A stretch of 64,000 nucleotides of DNA, taken from JACDAN01 sp963802375 (GTDB lineage: Bacteria; Actinomycetota; Thermoleophilia; Gaiellales; Gaiellaceae). The stretch's first letter is position 1; each line of letters begins with the position of its first letter. This document shows positions 55,937 to 64,000 of this stretch, piece after piece. The notes beneath the pieces are model-generated. The model was not told the DNA's origin, did no database searches, and saw only the letters and a list, made by a program, of their open reading frames with translations. Location of the stretch: the NCBI GenBank assembly GCA_963802375.1, contig CAWDIJ010000004.1:1-64000 (forward strand), written 5' to 3'. Both the position numbers and the translations under genes were made by a program.

Positions 55937-57280
55937 ATGGCCACTGTGCGCACCTTTGAGTCCCGGGACCACCACGTCGTTGTCGTCGGCGGAGGTTTCG
56001 GCGGTCTGCAGGCGGTGACGAAGCTCCGACGTGCGCCGGTCGAGGTCACGCTCGTCGACCGCCGCAATTTCCATCTCTTCCAGCCGCTCACCTACCAGGT
56101 CGCGACCGGGGCGCTCTCGCCCGGCGAGATCGCCTATCCCCTCCGCGCGATTTTCAAGCGCGACCGCAACGTCCGCGTCTTGCTGGCCGAGGTGGCCGAC
56201 TTCGACCTCGGCGGGCGTGAGCTGCACCTACGCTCCGTCGGGGCGGTACCGGCGCCCGAACGGCTCGGCTACGACACGCTGATCGTCGCCGGCGGCTCGC
56301 ACTACTCGTACTTCGGCCACGAGGAGTGGCGGCTGCACGCCGCCGAGGTCAAGTCGGTCGAGAGTGCGCTCGCCCTTCGCAGCCGGCTCCTCGCCGCCTT
56401 CGAGGCCGCCGAGGGCGAGCCGAACGCCGAGGCACGCGACGCCTGGCTCACGTTTGTCGTCGTCGGCGCCGGCCCCACCGGCGTCGAGATGGCCGGCCAA
56501 ATCGCCGAGCTGGCGCGCGACACGCTGCGGCGCGACTTCCGCACCATCGATCCGCGCCGCGCCCGCATCCTGCTCGTCGAGATGGCCGATCGCGTCCTGA
56601 CGAGCTTCCCACCCTCGCTGTCGGCCAAGGCCGAGCGGTCGCTGAAGCGCCTCGGCGTAACCGTCCTCACGGGCCGCACCGTGATCGGGATCGACGCCGC
56701 CGGCGTGAAGCTCGAGGGCGGAGACGGTGGCGCGGAGCGGATCGCCAGCCGCGCGGTCGTCTGGGCCGCCGGCGTCACCGCGTCAGGCCTCGCCGGCAGG
56801 CTCGCAGAACTCACTGGAGCAGAGCGTGACCGCGCCGGCCGCGTAACGGTCGAGGCCGACCTCACCCTTCCCGGGCACCCGGAGGTGTTCGCGATCGGCG
56901 ACATGATCCGCGCCCGTGACCCAGGCGGCGAGCCCGTCGTGCTGCCCGGTGTCGCACCCGCCGCGATGCAGCAGGGGCGGTACGCGGCCAGCGTCGTCCG
57001 CGCGCGGTTACGAGGGCGACCGCACGGTGCGTTCCGCTACCGCGACAAAGGCAACCTGGCCACGATCGGGCGAGCGGTGGCAGTCGCCGACATCAAAGGC
57101 GTCCGACTCAGCGGCTTTCTCGCGTGGGCGACCTGGCTGCTCGTCCACCTCTGGTACCTGATCGGCTTCCAGAACCGACTGCTCGTCCTCATCCGCTGGT
57201 CGTTCAGCTTCGCAACCCACGGTCGCGGCGCCCGACTCATCACCGACGCTTCGCCCCCGAGCGAGCAGCGCGACGGCTGA
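55937..57280 (+). CDS. ndh: Type II NADH dehydrogenase (NDH-2)
   Basis: A 447-residue flavoprotein. The ATG at 55937 gives HHVVVVGGGFGGLQAVTKLR (FAD site), NFHLFQPLTYQVATGALSPG (quinone-side signature of NDH-2), FVVVGAGPTGVEMAGQIAEL (NADH site), ADLTLPGHPEVFAIGDMIRA and PGVAPAAMQQGRYAA. Two short hydrophobic stretches near the C-terminus (SGFLAWATWLLVHLWYLIGF) attach it to the membrane. It oxidises NADH and reduces menaquinone without pumping protons. It is monocistronic as seen here. Confidence 0.93.
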   Translation: MATVRTFESRDHHVVVVGGGFGGLQAVTKLRRAPVEVTLVDRRNFHLFQPLTYQVATGALSPGEIAYPLRAIFKRDRNVRVLLAEVADFDLGGRELHLRSVGAVPAPERLGYDTLIVAGGSHYSYFGHEEWRLHAAEVKSVESALALRSRLLAAFEAAEGEPNAEARDAWLTFVVVGAGPTGVEMAGQIAELARDTLRRDFRTIDPRRARILLVEMADRVLTSFPPSLSAKAERSLKRLGVTVLTGRTVIGIDAAGVKLEGGDGGAERIASRAVVWAAGVTASGLAGRLAELTGAERDRAGRVTVEADLTLPGHPEVFAIGDMIRARDPGGEPVVLPGVAPAAMQQGRYAASVVRARLRGRPHGAFRYRDKGNLATIGRAVAVADIKGVRLSGFLAWATWLLVHLWYLIGFQNRLLVLIRWSFSFATHGRGARLITDASPPSEQRDG

Positions 57281-57292
57281 GCGGCCACGGTC

Positions 57293-57970
57293 TCAGTCGA
57301 GCGCGGCCGCCTGGAAGCGCTCCGGCCTCGGCCGCTTGACGCGGAAGGCGTCCGCCTCGCGGGCGGCGGCGACGACCGCGGCATAGCGGGCGAGACGCTG
57401 GCCCTGGTAGCGAGCGACGGCGAGCGCTTTCTCGTCGGGGCCCTCGACCCTCTTCCCGCTCGTGTACGAGGTGCCATACGGGTTGCCCCCGGCGTTGAAC
57501 ACCTCGCTCGCCGTGTAGCCCAGGGGGAGGATGAGCATGCCCCAGTGGTAGAGGGTGTTGCTGAGGGCAAGGATCGTCGACTCCTGCCCCCCGTGCGTCG
57601 TCATCGAGGCGGTGAAGGCGGTCGCCACTTTGTCGGCGAGCTTGCCCTCCTGCCAGAGCCGTCCCGCCTGGTCCATGAACTGCTTCAGCTGTGCCGCCAC
57701 GTTGCCGAACCGCGTCGGCGTGCCGAAGGCGACGCCGTCCGCCCACTCCAGGTCCTCGAGGCTCGCGACCGGGTCCTCCTCGACCTCGGAGCGATGCCTG
57801 CCCCAGTACTGATTCTGGGAGATGACCAGCTCCGAGGCGAGCTCCTCGACGTGGCGGAGGCGCACCTCAGCCCCCTCGCCTCCGGCTCCCTCGGCGAGCG
57901 CCTGCGCGAGGCGGTGCACGTTGCCGGTTGCGCTGTAGTAGACGACCGAAATTCGGGGCGGTCTCGTCAT
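57293..57970 (-). CDS. wrbA: NAD(P)H:quinone oxidoreductase, WrbA type
   Basis: A 225-residue flavodoxin-like protein. VVYYSATGNVHRLAQALAEG binds the FMN phosphate, GVAFGTPTRFGNVAAQLKQF is the second FMN loop, and ATAFTASMTTHGGQESTILA with MLILPLGY completes the WrbA pattern. It forms tetramers and reduces quinones by two electrons, protecting against redox cycling. The ATG at 57970 is preferred to one 21 bases upstream. It is convergent with ndh, with only 12 bases between stops. Confidence 0.9.
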   Translation of the reverse strand: MTRPPRISVVYYSATGNVHRLAQALAEGAGGEGAEVRLRHVEELASELVISQNQYWGRHRSEVEEDPVASLEDLEWADGVAFGTPTRFGNVAAQLKQFMDQAGRLWQEGKLADKVATAFTASMTTHGGQESTILALSNTLYHWGMLILPLGYTASEVFNAGGNPYGTSYTSGKRVEGPDEKALAVARYQGQRLARYAAVVAAAREADAFRVKRPRPERFQAAALD

Positions 57971-58031
57971 CGCATCGCCTCGGCAACCCACGTAGGGCAG
58001 TCGAGGCGGAGGCGGGCCCGCAGAACCGTGT

Positions 58032-58550
58032 CTAACCCGGGACCGATTCGGTTCGTCGTGGGAGAACCCAATCCCGGCGTGGAAAATGGCACGTGTACCC
58101 GTTCGGGTACCGCTCGAGATAGTCCTGATGCTCGGGCTCAGCTTCCCAGAACGGCCCGGCCGGCGTCACCTCGGTGACGACCTTCCCCGGCCAGAGGCCC
58201 GACGCTTCAACGTCGGCGATCGTGTCGTCGGCCACCCGGCGCTGTTCCTCGTCGAGATAGAAGATCGCCGACCGATAGCTCGTCCCGACGTCGTTGCCCT
58301 GACGGTTCAGCGTCGTCGGATCGTGGATCTGGAAGAAGAGCTCCAGCAGGTCTCGATACGAGATCTGCTCGGGGTCGAAGACGATCTCGATCGCCTCGGC
58401 GTGCGTGCCGTGGCTGCGGTAGGTCGCGTTCGCGACGTCGCCGCCGGTGTAGCCCACCCTCGTAGATAGAACGCCCGGTCGTTTCCGGATGAGATCTTGC
58501 ATGCCCCAGAAGCAGCCGCCGGCAAGGATTGCCTTCTCGACTCCGTCCAC
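58032..58550 (-). CDS. msrA: Peptide methionine sulfoxide reductase MsrA
   Basis: A 172-residue repair enzyme. GGCFWG (catalytic C13) is at the N-terminus, then RVGYTGGDVANATYRSHGTH AEAIEIVFDP, FFQIHDPTTLNRQGNDVGTS YRSAIFY, and ending FWEAEPEHQDYLERYPNGYTCHF. The GTG at 58550 has GAGGAGG ten bases upstream. No fused MsrB. It reduces S-methionine sulfoxide with thioredoxin. Confidence 0.95.
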   Translation of the reverse strand: MDGVEKAILAGGCFWGMQDLIRKRPGVLSTRVGYTGGDVANATYRSHGTHAEAIEIVFDPEQISYRDLLELFFQIHDPTTLNRQGNDVGTSYRSAIFYLDEEQRRVADDTIADVEASGLWPGKVVTEVTPAGPFWEAEPEHQDYLERYPNGYTCHFPRRDWVLPRRTESVPG

Positions 58551-58641
58551 GTGACGCCACCTCCTCGTTCAACGAGCCGTCGCAGCCTCACTGTATCCGG
58601 CAGCGTCGACTCACCGACTGTCGCGCCAGACGCGCGATGTC

Positions 58642-59121
58642 TCAGGCCGGGCCCGGCATCGCGCCCTCGGCAAGCTTGATCCGGGTCCAGACGTTCATGT
58701 TGACGACGACACCGACGATCTCGAGGATCTCCTCCGCGCTGAAGTTCTCGGCAAGCTCGTCGTGGAAGCGCTGGAACGCCCCATCCCGATCGGTGTCAGC
58801 AGCACGGGTGAGCGCCTCGGCATAGCGGAGCGCCGCTTGCTCGGCCTCGGAGTGAAGCTCGGTCTCCCACCATGCGGTCAGCGTGTCGATCTTGGCCCGC
58901 GGGATGCCCGCTTCGCGCGCCGCCTCGTAGTGCAGGTTGAGGCAGTAGGCGCAGTTGTTGAGCTGCGAAACTCGCAGGCGCAGGAGCTGCGCGAGCTGGC
59001 GGTCGATCCGGAGGTCAGCCTTGTACCCGAATGCATCCGCGCCCATCCGGGCCATACCGATCAGCGCCTCGTTCTCGCTCGCGTCGAGCCGGCGGTTCTC
59101 CACCTGGACCTCGTCAGCCAT
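58642..59121 (-). CDS. Carboxymuconolactone decarboxylase/AhpD-like protein
   Basis: A 159-residue helical protein with the AhpD-type redox motif in RVSQLNNCAYCLNLHYEAAR (CxxC plus downstream histidine), then WWETELHSEAEQAALRYAEA LT and FSAEEILEIVGVVVNMNVWT RIKLA. Such proteins act as alkylhydroperoxidases. It fits the redox cluster of msrA and wrbA nearby. The ATG has GAAAGGAAG upstream. Confidence 0.9.
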   Translation of the reverse strand: MADEVQVENRRLDASENEALIGMARMGADAFGYKADLRIDRQLAQLLRLRVSQLNNCAYCLNLHYEAAREAGIPRAKIDTLTAWWETELHSEAEQAALRYAEALTRAADTDRDGAFQRFHDELAENFSAEEILEIVGVVVNMNVWTRIKLAEGAMPGPA

Positions 59122-59292
59122 CTTGCTTCCTTTCGGTGCTCATAGGCCAACTCCCCGTCGTGCAGGCGCGGGGATGGGGCTGAGAGCGACCCCGTATCGA
59201 GAGCGGGCCGCACCGTAGCGGCGACGCGACCGCCCAGGTGGAGGTTTTGGCATGACCGATGACTTTTCGACGCGGGAGCGGTCGAAACTGTC

Positions 59293-60162
59293 ATGACGAC
59301 GACACACATGCTCGAAACCGCCGGGGCCGAGATCGCCTACGACGTCCGTGGCCCGCTGCCCACCGCCGACGGACGCCCACCGCTGTTCATGATCGGTCAG
59401 CCGATGGACGCCAGCGGCTTCGCCACGTTGGCGTCGCACTTCCCGGACCGGACCGTGGTCACCTATGACCCGCGCGGCCTCGGCCGCAGTGTTCGCAAGG
59501 ACGGCCGGGTCGATCACGCGCCCACGGTCCAGGCGGACGACGTCCACGCCGTCATCGAGGCGCTCGGCGCCGGCCCGGTCGAGATGCTCGCGAGCAGTGG
59601 CGGCGCGGTGGCCGCGCTTGCGCTCGTGGCGACCTATCCCGACGACGTGACAATGCTGGTGGCCCACGAGCCGCCGCTGATCCCCGTGCTCCCCGACGCC
59701 GCTGCGGCCGAGCGAGCTCGCGCCACCGTTCGCGACGCGTACGAGGCCAAGGGTTCGGGCGCCGGCATGGCGGCCTTCATCGCCATGACGTCGTGGCGAG
59801 GCGAGTTCACCGACGAGTACTTTGCGCAAGCTGCCCCGGATCCCGCCCAGTTCGGGATCCCGGCCGAGGACGACGGCTCCCGCGACGACCCGCTGCTGTC
59901 CGACCGGTCCTGGGCGGTCAGCAGCTATCGCCCCGACGTCGGCGCGCTGGCGGCGGCGGCGACGCACATCGTGATCGCCGTGGGCGAGGAGTCGCTGGAC
60001 ACGTTCACCGGACGCACGGCGGTGGCCATGGCTGAGCTGCTCGGTCAGCAGGCGACCGTGTTCCCGAGCCACCACGGCGGCTTCCTCGGCGGCGAGTTCG
60101 GATACGCCGGCCAACCCGAAGCCTTCGCGCACAAACTGCGCGAGGTGCTCGACGACGACTGA
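59293..60162 (+). CDS. Alpha/beta hydrolase
   Basis: A 289-residue hydrolase. TYDPRGLGRSVRKDGRVDHA comes before the nucleophile elbow LASSGGAVAALALVATYPDD (serine in SSGG, a GxSxG variant with A at the first position), the acid in AVGEESLDT-like strand 7, and the histidine in FPSHHGGFLGGEFGY. It resembles small-molecule esterases or haloperoxidase-like enzymes. Substrate unknown. Confidence 0.85.
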   Translation: MTTTHMLETAGAEIAYDVRGPLPTADGRPPLFMIGQPMDASGFATLASHFPDRTVVTYDPRGLGRSVRKDGRVDHAPTVQADDVHAVIEALGAGPVEMLASSGGAVAALALVATYPDDVTMLVAHEPPLIPVLPDAAAAERARATVRDAYEAKGSGAGMAAFIAMTSWRGEFTDEYFAQAAPDPAQFGIPAEDDGSRDDPLLSDRSWAVSSYRPDVGALAAAATHIVIAVGEESLDTFTGRTAVAMAELLGQQATVFPSHHGGFLGGEFGYAGQPEAFAHKLREVLDDD

Positions 60163-60181
60163 CTGGCTCCTGGAGCCAAAA

Positions 60182-60703
60182 GTGCAGTCCTCGTTGGCCA
60201 GGAAAATGACGGAGCAGGTCCGCGACCCGGTCAGCCGCGCTCGCTATTCATTCGAGCCCCGAGGCGAGAACCTCGTCGTGTACGTGTGGCTCGAGCCCGG
60301 GGGCGGGCTGCCCGCGCACTTCCATCCGCAGCAAGAGGAGCGCTGGTCGGTGCTCGAGGGCCGGGTTCGCTTCCGGCTCGGCGCCGAAAGGCGCGTGATC
60401 GGGCCGGAGGTCGGCGAGATGGTGGTCGCACCCGGCGTGATACACGGACTCGAGAGCGTGAACGACCAGGAGGCTCGCCTTCACACGCTGGTGTCGCCGG
60501 CAATGCGACTGCAGGAGTTCCTCGAGGAGAGCGCGGCGGCAGCCGAGGAGAGGCTCTTCACGCCGCGCGGGCTGCCCCGCGGGCTGCGCGGCGCGCGCTG
60601 GGCTGCCGGCTTCCTCAAGCGCTATCGCGACGAGACCGTGATGGTGTCGCCGCCGCAGCCCGTGCAGCGGCTCCTGTTCGCGCTGCTGGCGCGCGATGCC
60701 TGA
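60182..60703 (+). CDS. Cupin-domain protein
   Basis: A 173-residue cupin: LPAHFHPQQEERWSVLEGRV (motif 1 with two histidines and a glutamate) and GEMVVAPGVIHGLESVN (motif 2 histidine). The C-terminal 60 residues are helical (LQEFLEESAAAAEERLFTPR). The GTG at 60182 has GGAG seven bases upstream; an ATG at 60206 is an alternative. It follows the hydrolase gene by 19 bases, likely the same transcript. Confidence 0.82.
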   Translation: MQSSLARKMTEQVRDPVSRARYSFEPRGENLVVYVWLEPGGGLPAHFHPQQEERWSVLEGRVRFRLGAERRVIGPEVGEMVVAPGVIHGLESVNDQEARLHTLVSPAMRLQEFLEESAAAAEERLFTPRGLPRGLRGARWAAGFLKRYRDETVMVSPPQPVQRLLFALLARDA

Positions 60704-60831
60704 ATGCCCGATGAGTCGGTTCTTCCTTCACCAACACTTCGCTCGAAAGATCGCCTTCGCCGGCGTGGGGATTGAAGCCGCGCCCCGAGGCGTTGAAGTC
60801 TGAGGTACCACCGAATTTAGGGGGGATTACC

Positions 60832-62205
60832 GTGTCAGGAACGACCACCGTCAGCTCGATTCCGAAGCTACGCGCCGACGTCAAAGGCGAGGTCGTAGCG
60901 CCGGGAGACGCAGGCTACGACGAAGCGCGCACGGTGTTCTACGGAGGGATCGATCGCCGGCCCGCGGGGATCGTCCGAGCCGCGGACGCGGACGACGTAT
61001 CACGCGTGATCGCGCTCGCGCGCGAGACCGGCCTCGAGCTGGCCGTCCGGAGCGGCGGCCACAGCATCCCGGGTCACAGTACGACCGAGGGCGGAATCGT
61101 CCTCGACCTGCGCGACCTGAATGGGCTGGAGATCGACGTCGAGAGCCGCACGGCTTGGGCAGGGGGCGGACTGACCACCGGCCGCTACACCGATGCCGTT
61201 GCAGAGCACGGCCTCGCGACGCCGTTCGGCGACACCGGCTCCGTCGGGATCGCCGGGCTCACGCTCGGCGGAGGCGTCGGGTACCTCGTTCGCAAGCACG
61301 GCCTCACGATCGACAACGTCCTCGCCGCCGAGGTCGTCACCGCCGACGGCCAGGTCCTCCGGGTGGATCACGAGTCCCACCCCGACCTGTTCTGGGCCAT
61401 CCGCGGCGGCGGCGGGAACTTCGGCGTCGCAACCCGGCTCCAGCTCCGGCTGCACGAGCTGGAGCAGGTCGTCGGCGGGATGCTGATCCTGCCGGCGACG
61501 GCGGACGCGATCTACTCGTTCATCGCCGAGGCGGAGGCCGCGCCGGAGGAGCTCTCGGGCATCGCGAACGTCATGCCGGCCCCGCCGATGCCGTTCCTGC
61601 CTCCCGAGCAGCACGGCCGCCTGGTCATCTTCGCGCTGCTCGTCTACGCGGGCGACGTCGAGGAGGGCGAACGCGCGGTCGCTCCATTCCGCGCGCTCGC
61701 GGAGCCGATCGCCGACATGCTCGGGCCGAAGCCGTATCCGGCGATCTTCGAGGGTGGCGATGAGGACTTCCACCCCGTCGCAATCGCACGAACCATGTAC
61801 GTCAACAGCATCGACCGCTCCGCGGCGGAGACCATCGTCGACCAGCTCCAGGCCTCGACAGCGATGATGGCCGCGACCCAGTTGCGCGTGCTCGGCGGCG
61901 CGGCTGCCCGCGTCCCTGTCGACGCGACGGCGTACGCGCACCGGCAGAGCCGGATCATGGTGAACGTGGCCGCGCTCTTCGCGTCGCCGGAGGAGGCGCC
62001 CGAGCACGAGCCCTGGGTCGTCGGCCTGGCCGACGCGCTTCGTCAGGACGACACGGGCGCGTACGTCAACTTCCTCGGCGACGAGGGCGAGGAGCGAATC
62101 CGGGCCGCGTACCCAGGGGCGACCTGGGACCGGCTCGTGGAGGTCAAGCGCCGCTACGACCCGACCAACCTCTTCCGGATGAACCAGAACATCCCGCCCG
62201 GCTGA
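60832..62205 (+). CDS. FAD-linked oxidase (berberine bridge enzyme-like)
   Basis: A 457-residue flavoprotein. The GTG at 60832 has a GGGGGG ribosome-type run upstream. The FAD domain shows ARETGLELAVRSGGHSIPGH, where the histidine normally carries FAD covalently, and GLTLGGGVGYLVRKHGLTID. The second attachment cysteine of bicovalent enzymes is threonine here (PFGDTGSVGIAG), so single attachment is expected. The BBE segment RRYDPTNLFRMNQNIPPG closes the protein. It probably oxidises sugars or alkaloid-like alcohols with oxygen. Confidence 0.9.
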   Translation: MSGTTTVSSIPKLRADVKGEVVAPGDAGYDEARTVFYGGIDRRPAGIVRAADADDVSRVIALARETGLELAVRSGGHSIPGHSTTEGGIVLDLRDLNGLEIDVESRTAWAGGGLTTGRYTDAVAEHGLATPFGDTGSVGIAGLTLGGGVGYLVRKHGLTIDNVLAAEVVTADGQVLRVDHESHPDLFWAIRGGGGNFGVATRLQLRLHELEQVVGGMLILPATADAIYSFIAEAEAAPEELSGIANVMPAPPMPFLPPEQHGRLVIFALLVYAGDVEEGERAVAPFRALAEPIADMLGPKPYPAIFEGGDEDFHPVAIARTMYVNSIDRSAAETIVDQLQASTAMMAATQLRVLGGAAARVPVDATAYAHRQSRIMVNVAALFASPEEAPEHEPWVVGLADALRQDDTGAYVNFLGDEGEERIRAAYPGATWDRLVEVKRRYDPTNLFRMNQNIPPG

Positions 62206-62319
62206 GACCGACACGATGTGCGCGCGCGAGCCAACGACTCGTCGTCTGTCTGCTCGCTGGGCCTAGTCAGCGGACGTGAGGAGCGCGCAGGTAGCGCAGT
62301 CTCGCAGTGGGCGTCGCGC

Positions 62320-63987
62320 TCAGGAACGGAAGACGAACTGATGGACGATGGTGACGAAGACGCGGCGGTTGACACGGCGGCCGGGCTCGGTGCTGTTGGT
62401 GGCGATCGGATCGGCGCGGCCGTGCGGGACGAGCCGAACGCGGGCCTTCGCGACGCCTCCGACGCGCATCATCTCCGTGCAAACCCGTTTCGCCCGGTTG
62501 AACGAGAGCGTCGGCGGGTCGGCCGGGCTGGGCACCCAGGTGGCCGTGTAGCCGTCGCACTGGATGGACCTGACCCTGAACAAGCGCTGGCGCAGGAAGT
62601 TCATGAAGCTATGGCCGATGTCGGTGAGGATCGGCTGGTCGGGCACCCAGGCGCCGGGCGGGGTGAGCCGGTGCTCGATCAGCAGCATCACACGGACTCT
62701 CCTGTTGACCCGATGCAGGGTGCCGGACGTCGAGCGGCACAGGGCGCGAACGTTGGCGATCACCCCGCCGAAGTTCTTCGAGAGCAGGTTCTTGCCCTTG
62801 GGCAGGACGTTGACCCGCACGATCAGGCGGCCGGTGCCCGTCGCCGGCGCGCGCGCGACTCCGCGCGCGATAAGCACCCGCGACGGCCCCAGCGATCGCA
62901 CCTCGATGACGCAGGAGCGGACATTCCTCGTGATGATCTCGTTCCCGCCCTGGTCGCCGGGGGGAACAGGCGGCACGGGGACAGGCGGCCCGGGTCCCGG
63001 ATCCGGGGGCAGCACGATCACGGGCGGGGGATCCACGACGACCGGGGGAGGCGTGCCGCATCCCGTCATCGAGGCGTTGTCGATCGGCAAGCCCCAGATC
63101 TCCTGGTTCGTGAGCCAGCCGTACCGGTTGCAGCCCACGGTCCCGATGGGATCAATCCCCGTGATCGTGAAGCTCGCCGTCGCGGGTCCGCCGCTGACCG
63201 GAATGATCTCCATCAGCACCTTGAGGAAGCCATTTTCCTCGGAGAACGTGTGCTTGAACGTGTACCAGCCGGAAGTTTCAATGCACTGGTGACCGGGGAG
63301 GTTCGGATTCGCTCCGATCCGGTCGACATTGGTTGTGCCGAGGACGGTGAAGCCCGTGCAGTCGTCCCCAGCCAGCCCCGTGCTGACGTTGAACCCGAGG
63401 TCGCGCAGGTGGGCGCCGCTGGTGTTGTTGATGGCCGACGAATAGTCGAAGCGCGTCCCCTTGCAGGCTGGGTCCCTGGCATTACCCGGCGGAGTCACGA
63501 GGCAGGCCATGTTTCCGCCGAAGCTGTCGGCATTCGCCGTGGCGTACGCAGTGTCAAGATAGATGTCAAGCTGCGTCGTGTAGCCGCCGGCGGGCCACGT
63601 GCTGTTGTAGCCGCCCCACTTGGTGAGGGGTCCTTGGCACTGCACGGTTGGGCCTCCGCCTCCGGTTTCCGAAAAGCACGACGCGATTGTTCGGTCCAAC
63701 CTGGCGTGATAGCCGCCCGCGGCGGAGGCGACGGCGTTGGCATAGCCCCCCGGGTCTGGTGGGTTTGTGACGCCGGACGCCTTCCGGGTGATCGTGCCGC
63801 CGAAATCGGTGGTCCAATCGTGCGTGTTCTCTTCGAAGCCGTTGCTGTACGTTGGCACCGCGGCGAAAGCCGAGCTGACTAGCACAACTTCAAGGGCGAC
63901 GGCAGCAAGCGCCACCGTGCCGAGGAGACGAGCGAAAACGCCGGGAAACCCGCCTTGACTCAGCCGCAGCCGCTGAGAGCGAATCAC
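62320..63987 (-). CDS. Secreted protein with an OmpA-like C-terminal domain
   Basis: A 555-residue exported protein starting at GTG 63987 (GGGAG upstream). The signal peptide (LLGTVALAAVALEVVLVSSAFA) is followed by a cysteine-containing beta-rich domain (residues 45-300), a long proline-rich spacer (PPPVVVDPPPVIVLPPDPGP), then two beta segments. The last 100 residues include LSFNRAKRVCTEMMRVGGVA, RVRLVPHGRADPIATNSTEP and RRVNRRVFVTI, which match the peptidoglycan-binding helix and R..NRRV of OmpA-like domains. It may tether an extracellular domain to the wall. Function unknown. Confidence 0.75.
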   Translation of the reverse strand: MIRSQRLRLSQGGFPGVFARLLGTVALAAVALEVVLVSSAFAAVPTYSNGFEENTHDWTTDFGGTITRKASGVTNPPDPGGYANAVASAAGGYHARLDRTIASCFSETGGGGPTVQCQGPLTKWGGYNSTWPAGGYTTQLDIYLDTAYATANADSFGGNMACLVTPPGNARDPACKGTRFDYSSAINNTSGAHLRDLGFNVSTGLAGDDCTGFTVLGTTNVDRIGANPNLPGHQCIETSGWYTFKHTFSEENGFLKVLMEIIPVSGGPATASFTITGIDPIGTVGCNRYGWLTNQEIWGLPIDNASMTGCGTPPPVVVDPPPVIVLPPDPGPGPPVPVPPVPPGDQGGNEIITRNVRSCVIEVRSLGPSRVLIARGVARAPATGTGRLIVRVNVLPKGKNLLSKNFGGVIANVRALCRSTSGTLHRVNRRVRVMLLIEHRLTPPGAWVPDQPILTDIGHSFMNFLRQRLFRVRSIQCDGYTATWVPSPADPPTLSFNRAKRVCTEMMRVGGVAKARVRLVPHGRADPIATNSTEPGRRVNRRVFVTIVHQFVFRS

Positions 63988-64000
63988 CCGGTCTCCCTCG

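Noticed and set aside
60766..60810. GTGGGGATTGAAGC, reminiscent of a CRISPR repeat end
   Set aside because: It occurs once, with no spacer array and no cas genes.

Overview
The window looks like high-GC actinobacterial DNA, most likely from the Thermoleophilia (Gaiellales/Solirubrobacterales). This is inferred from base composition, the murD-ftsW-murG-murC-ftsQ-ftsZ gene order, the many GTG starts, and the style of the LuxR/ATPase regulators, F420-type reductase and DyP genes. It is not proven here.

Region 1 (1-9,514) is a division and cell-wall (dcw) cluster on the minus strand (murD, ftsW, murG, murC, ftsQ, ftsZ) followed by a partial ECF-like sigma factor. A recQ helicase gene sits inside the cluster on the opposite strand, between murG and murC. 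Every essential gene here is broken by several single-base frameshifts. Downstream of 9.5 kb most genes are open. At about 9,514 two unrelated genes, a methyltransferase on the plus strand and a DyP peroxidase on the minus strand, are cut at the same base. The simplest reading is that lower-accuracy sequence is joined to clean sequence there, an assembly join.

Region 2 (9.5-13 kb) is a minus-strand operon: a small alpha/beta protein, a DUF4331 protein and the truncated DyP peroxidase. A DUF202 membrane protein lies opposite.

Region 3 (13.07-34.7 kb) lies between two 54-bp direct repeats, each the 3' part (anticodon stem to discriminator base) of a tRNA-Thr(GGT) gene. These look like attachment-site remnants of an integrated segment. 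It carries stress, envelope and redox genes: a ClpG/ClpK-like disaggregase, a site-2 protease with CBS domains, an NhaA-DsbA fusion antiporter, TerC, DoxX, a Crp-family regulator with matching palindromes on both sides, pirin, an LUD protein, an Ni/Co-type transporter and a giant LuxR regulator. Scattered between them are gene fragments, including second partial copies of the clpC-like 3' end and of the luxR 3' end around the protease gene.

Region 4 (34.7-42 kb) is accessory DNA: an integrase-like tail, a palindromic element, a secreted S8 protease with an autotransporter-type passenger repeat but no barrel, remnants of fur-like and LuxR-like genes, a cupin, a VOC protein and a secreted BNR-repeat (sialidase-like) protein.

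Region 5 (42-50 kb) holds a VanY-like carboxypeptidase divergent from a VanR/VanS-type two-component system, then two ArsR-SRPBCC operons with start/stop overlaps and palindromic operators, YdeI/DUF1905 proteins, an SDR enzyme and a cupin.

Region 6 (50-64 kb) is a run of maintenance and redox genes: phosphoesterase, an operon of thioredoxin-like protein, DUF2007 protein and FtsH, then epoxide hydrolase, NDH-2, WrbA, MsrA, an AhpD-like protein, alpha/beta hydrolase, cupin and FAD oxidase, ending in a secreted protein with an OmpA-like C-terminal domain.
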